Of a stretch of 64,000 nt of DNA, positions 63,408-64,000 are shown in pieces; position 1 is the stretch's first letter, and the number at the start of each line of letters is the position of its first letter. The notes beneath the pieces are model-generated. The model was not told where the DNA came from. It saw only the letters and a list, made by a program, of their open reading frames with translations, and ran no database searches. Made by a program: the position numbers and the translations under genes. The DNA lies in IMG/VR virus record IMGVR_UViG_3300050026_000388, positions 38,176 through 102,175 of that record. One strand, given 5' to 3'. This DNA comes from a virus.

Positions 63408-63486
63408 TAAAAACTAGAGGATGGAGTCGGTTGCCTTATGAGTGAGGTCTACTTCCCCTTCAATTCGGGCAACGGGGCAATTGTGA
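63379..63486 (+). repeat. 514-nt direct repeat, first copy (portion verifiable in the window)
   Basis: Bases 63379-63486 recur without change at 63893-64000, a period of 514. The repeat begins ATTTCAAAGTTATAGG and includes the leader peptide and the start of the tail-fibre gene. It may continue beyond the window. Confidence 0.9.
63404..63445 (+). CDS. Possible 13-codon leader peptide before the tail-fibre gene
   Basis: TATAGGAGCTTATAA gives ATG 63404 a very good ribosome-binding site, better than that of the following gene. The peptide MIKTRGWSRLPYE ends at TGA 63443-63445, overlapping the next ATG at 63438. It may couple translation. The same arrangement is repeated at 63918. Confidence 0.35.
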   Translation: MIKTRGWSRLPYE

Positions 63487-63917
63487 CTGAGCAACAATGG
63501 CAACAAATGGCGAGCTGTTGGGCAAAAACCGGCGTTAGGACTAGTGTAGATAGAACGCAAGAACTAAAGGTCAACGCCGACCCCGAAGGCGGCAGAGTTG
63601 TGATGGTGGACCCTGGTGTATGTTATATATTGGGGGAATATTACGCAACGGATGAACCTATTGAACTCTCTATTGATGAACCACCCACGACCTCTGGGCA
63701 GGTGCGCATTGATGCAATAGTGGCGAGATGTAAATGGGGCGCAAATGCGAAAATTGACCTAGAGGTAGTTGACGGGGTGCCTGGAACGCCGTGCGCCGCA
63801 GTAGAGATGTGGGACGCGAGCATGTATGGAACCGCTGGATACCCGCCGCCCGTATCCTCTGAACCAGGGGTTCAATACGACCTAGTACTAGCATTTCAAA
63901 GTTATAGGAGCTTATAA
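63438..63917 (+). CDS. Tail-fibre/receptor-binding-type protein, 3' truncated copy
   Basis: 159 residues. It begins MSEVYFPFNSGNGAIVTEQQ, the N-terminal pattern of minor tail or fibre proteins that pair with the tail hub, then shows beta strands (GRVVMVDPGVCYILGEYYA, DAIVARCKWGANAKIDLEVV). The last residues AFQSYRSL are encoded by the start of the second repeat copy in a new frame, so the reading frame is cut short at the duplication junction (period 514, not a multiple of three). The full-length gene is probably the second copy starting at 63952. Confidence 0.6.
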   Translation: MSEVYFPFNSGNGAIVTEQQWQQMASCWAKTGVRTSVDRTQELKVNADPEGGRVVMVDPGVCYILGEYYATDEPIELSIDEPPTTSGQVRIDAIVARCKWGANAKIDLEVVDGVPGTPCAAVEMWDASMYGTAGYPPPVSSEPGVQYDLVLAFQSYRSL

Positions 63918-64000
63918 ATGATAAAAACTAGAGGATGGAGTCGGTTGCCTTATGAGTGAGGTCTACTTCCCCTTCAATTCGGGCAACGGGGCAATTGTGA
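63893..64000 (+). repeat. 514-nt direct repeat, second copy (runs off the window)
   Basis: Identical to 63379-63486 for its whole visible length of 108 nt. The sequence before the junction (CTAGTACTAGC) differs from that before the first copy (GAAGAAT), so the boundary is at 63893 on the left side. Confidence 0.9.
63952..64000 (+). CDS. Start of the second copy of the tail-fibre-type gene (3' truncated by window edge)
   Basis: ATG 63952 is 514 nt after ATG 63438 and the visible 16 codons are identical (MSEVYFPFNSGNGAIV). A copy of the 13-codon leader precedes it at 63918-63959. Confidence 0.6.
   Translation, partial: MSEVYFPFNSGNGAIV

Noticed and set aside
63379-64000. Terminal redundancy of a complete linear or circular genome
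   Set aside because: The copies are 514 nt apart at one end rather than at both ends of the window, and the first bases of the window do not match.

Overview
The window is a continuous stretch of a head-tailed (Caudoviricetes) virus genome with HK97-type capsid genes and a long, siphovirus-like tail. It is almost fully coding, mostly on the + strand. Several signs point to an archaeal host, most likely a methanogen of the Methanomicrobia. There are TATA-like boxes about 20-30 nt upstream of start codons that lack Shine-Dalgarno sites (putative leaderless genes such as the portal at 15484). There is a lipoprotein with a Cys lipobox followed by a Thr/Pro/Ala-rich stalk, of a style common in methanogens, a papain-like protease with a PT-repeat linker, and many small Cys-rich proteins, one resembling DUF2769. 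The host assignment is inference. No terminase or replication genes are visible, so the genome continues outside the window.

Layout. (1) 1-5.4 kb: a train of very small overlapping genes (Cys-rich micro-proteins, single-span membrane proteins), a papain-family protease likely to act as lysin, a YkgJ-type Cys-cluster protein and a PQ-loop/SemiSWEET-like membrane protein. (2) 5.4-9.3 kb: an HNH endonuclease, a MuF-ADP-ribosyltransferase fusion, another HNH gene and a PD-(D/E)XK nuclease. (3) 9.3-14.5 kb: an accessory micro-gene region with its own TATA-like promoter, carrying a TM2-like protein, a lipoprotein, helix-turn-helix and ribbon-helix-helix candidates, an HNH nuclease and a processive GT2 glycosyltransferase. 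(4) 14.5-21.9 kb: HNH gene, portal, HNH gene, prohead protease with a long acidic extension, major capsid protein, probable decoration protein, a small protein and a hairpin terminator. (5) 21.9-46.1 kb: about 24 kb of structural and surface genes inserted between capsid and neck genes. These include paralogous families of 150-aa beta proteins and BppU-like Ig domains, three giant modular proteins with a shared N-terminal domain, two putative glycoside-hydrolase-like barrels, a small glycosyltransferase-like protein, a G8/beta-helix protein, and the head-tail connector at 38.8 kb. (6) 46.1-51.8 kb: head closure, an HK97-gp10-like protein interrupted by an intein, tail terminator, tail tube, two paralogous decoration proteins, and a tail assembly chaperone with a canonical -1 frameshift site. 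(7) 51.8-64 kb: a 2303-aa tape measure carrying a glutaredoxin domain, an HNH gene, distal tail and Gp37-like proteins, a barrel-containing tail protein and a tail-fibre-type gene that is tandemly duplicated at the window edge.

The late genes are packed with ATGA/TAATG overlaps. Eight free-standing HNH-type nuclease genes are threaded between them without breaking translational coupling, and a ninth nuclease lies inside the intein. The large surface-protein module plus two glycosyltransferase-like genes suggest extensive engagement with host glycans. No stretch longer than about 140 nt lacks a gene.
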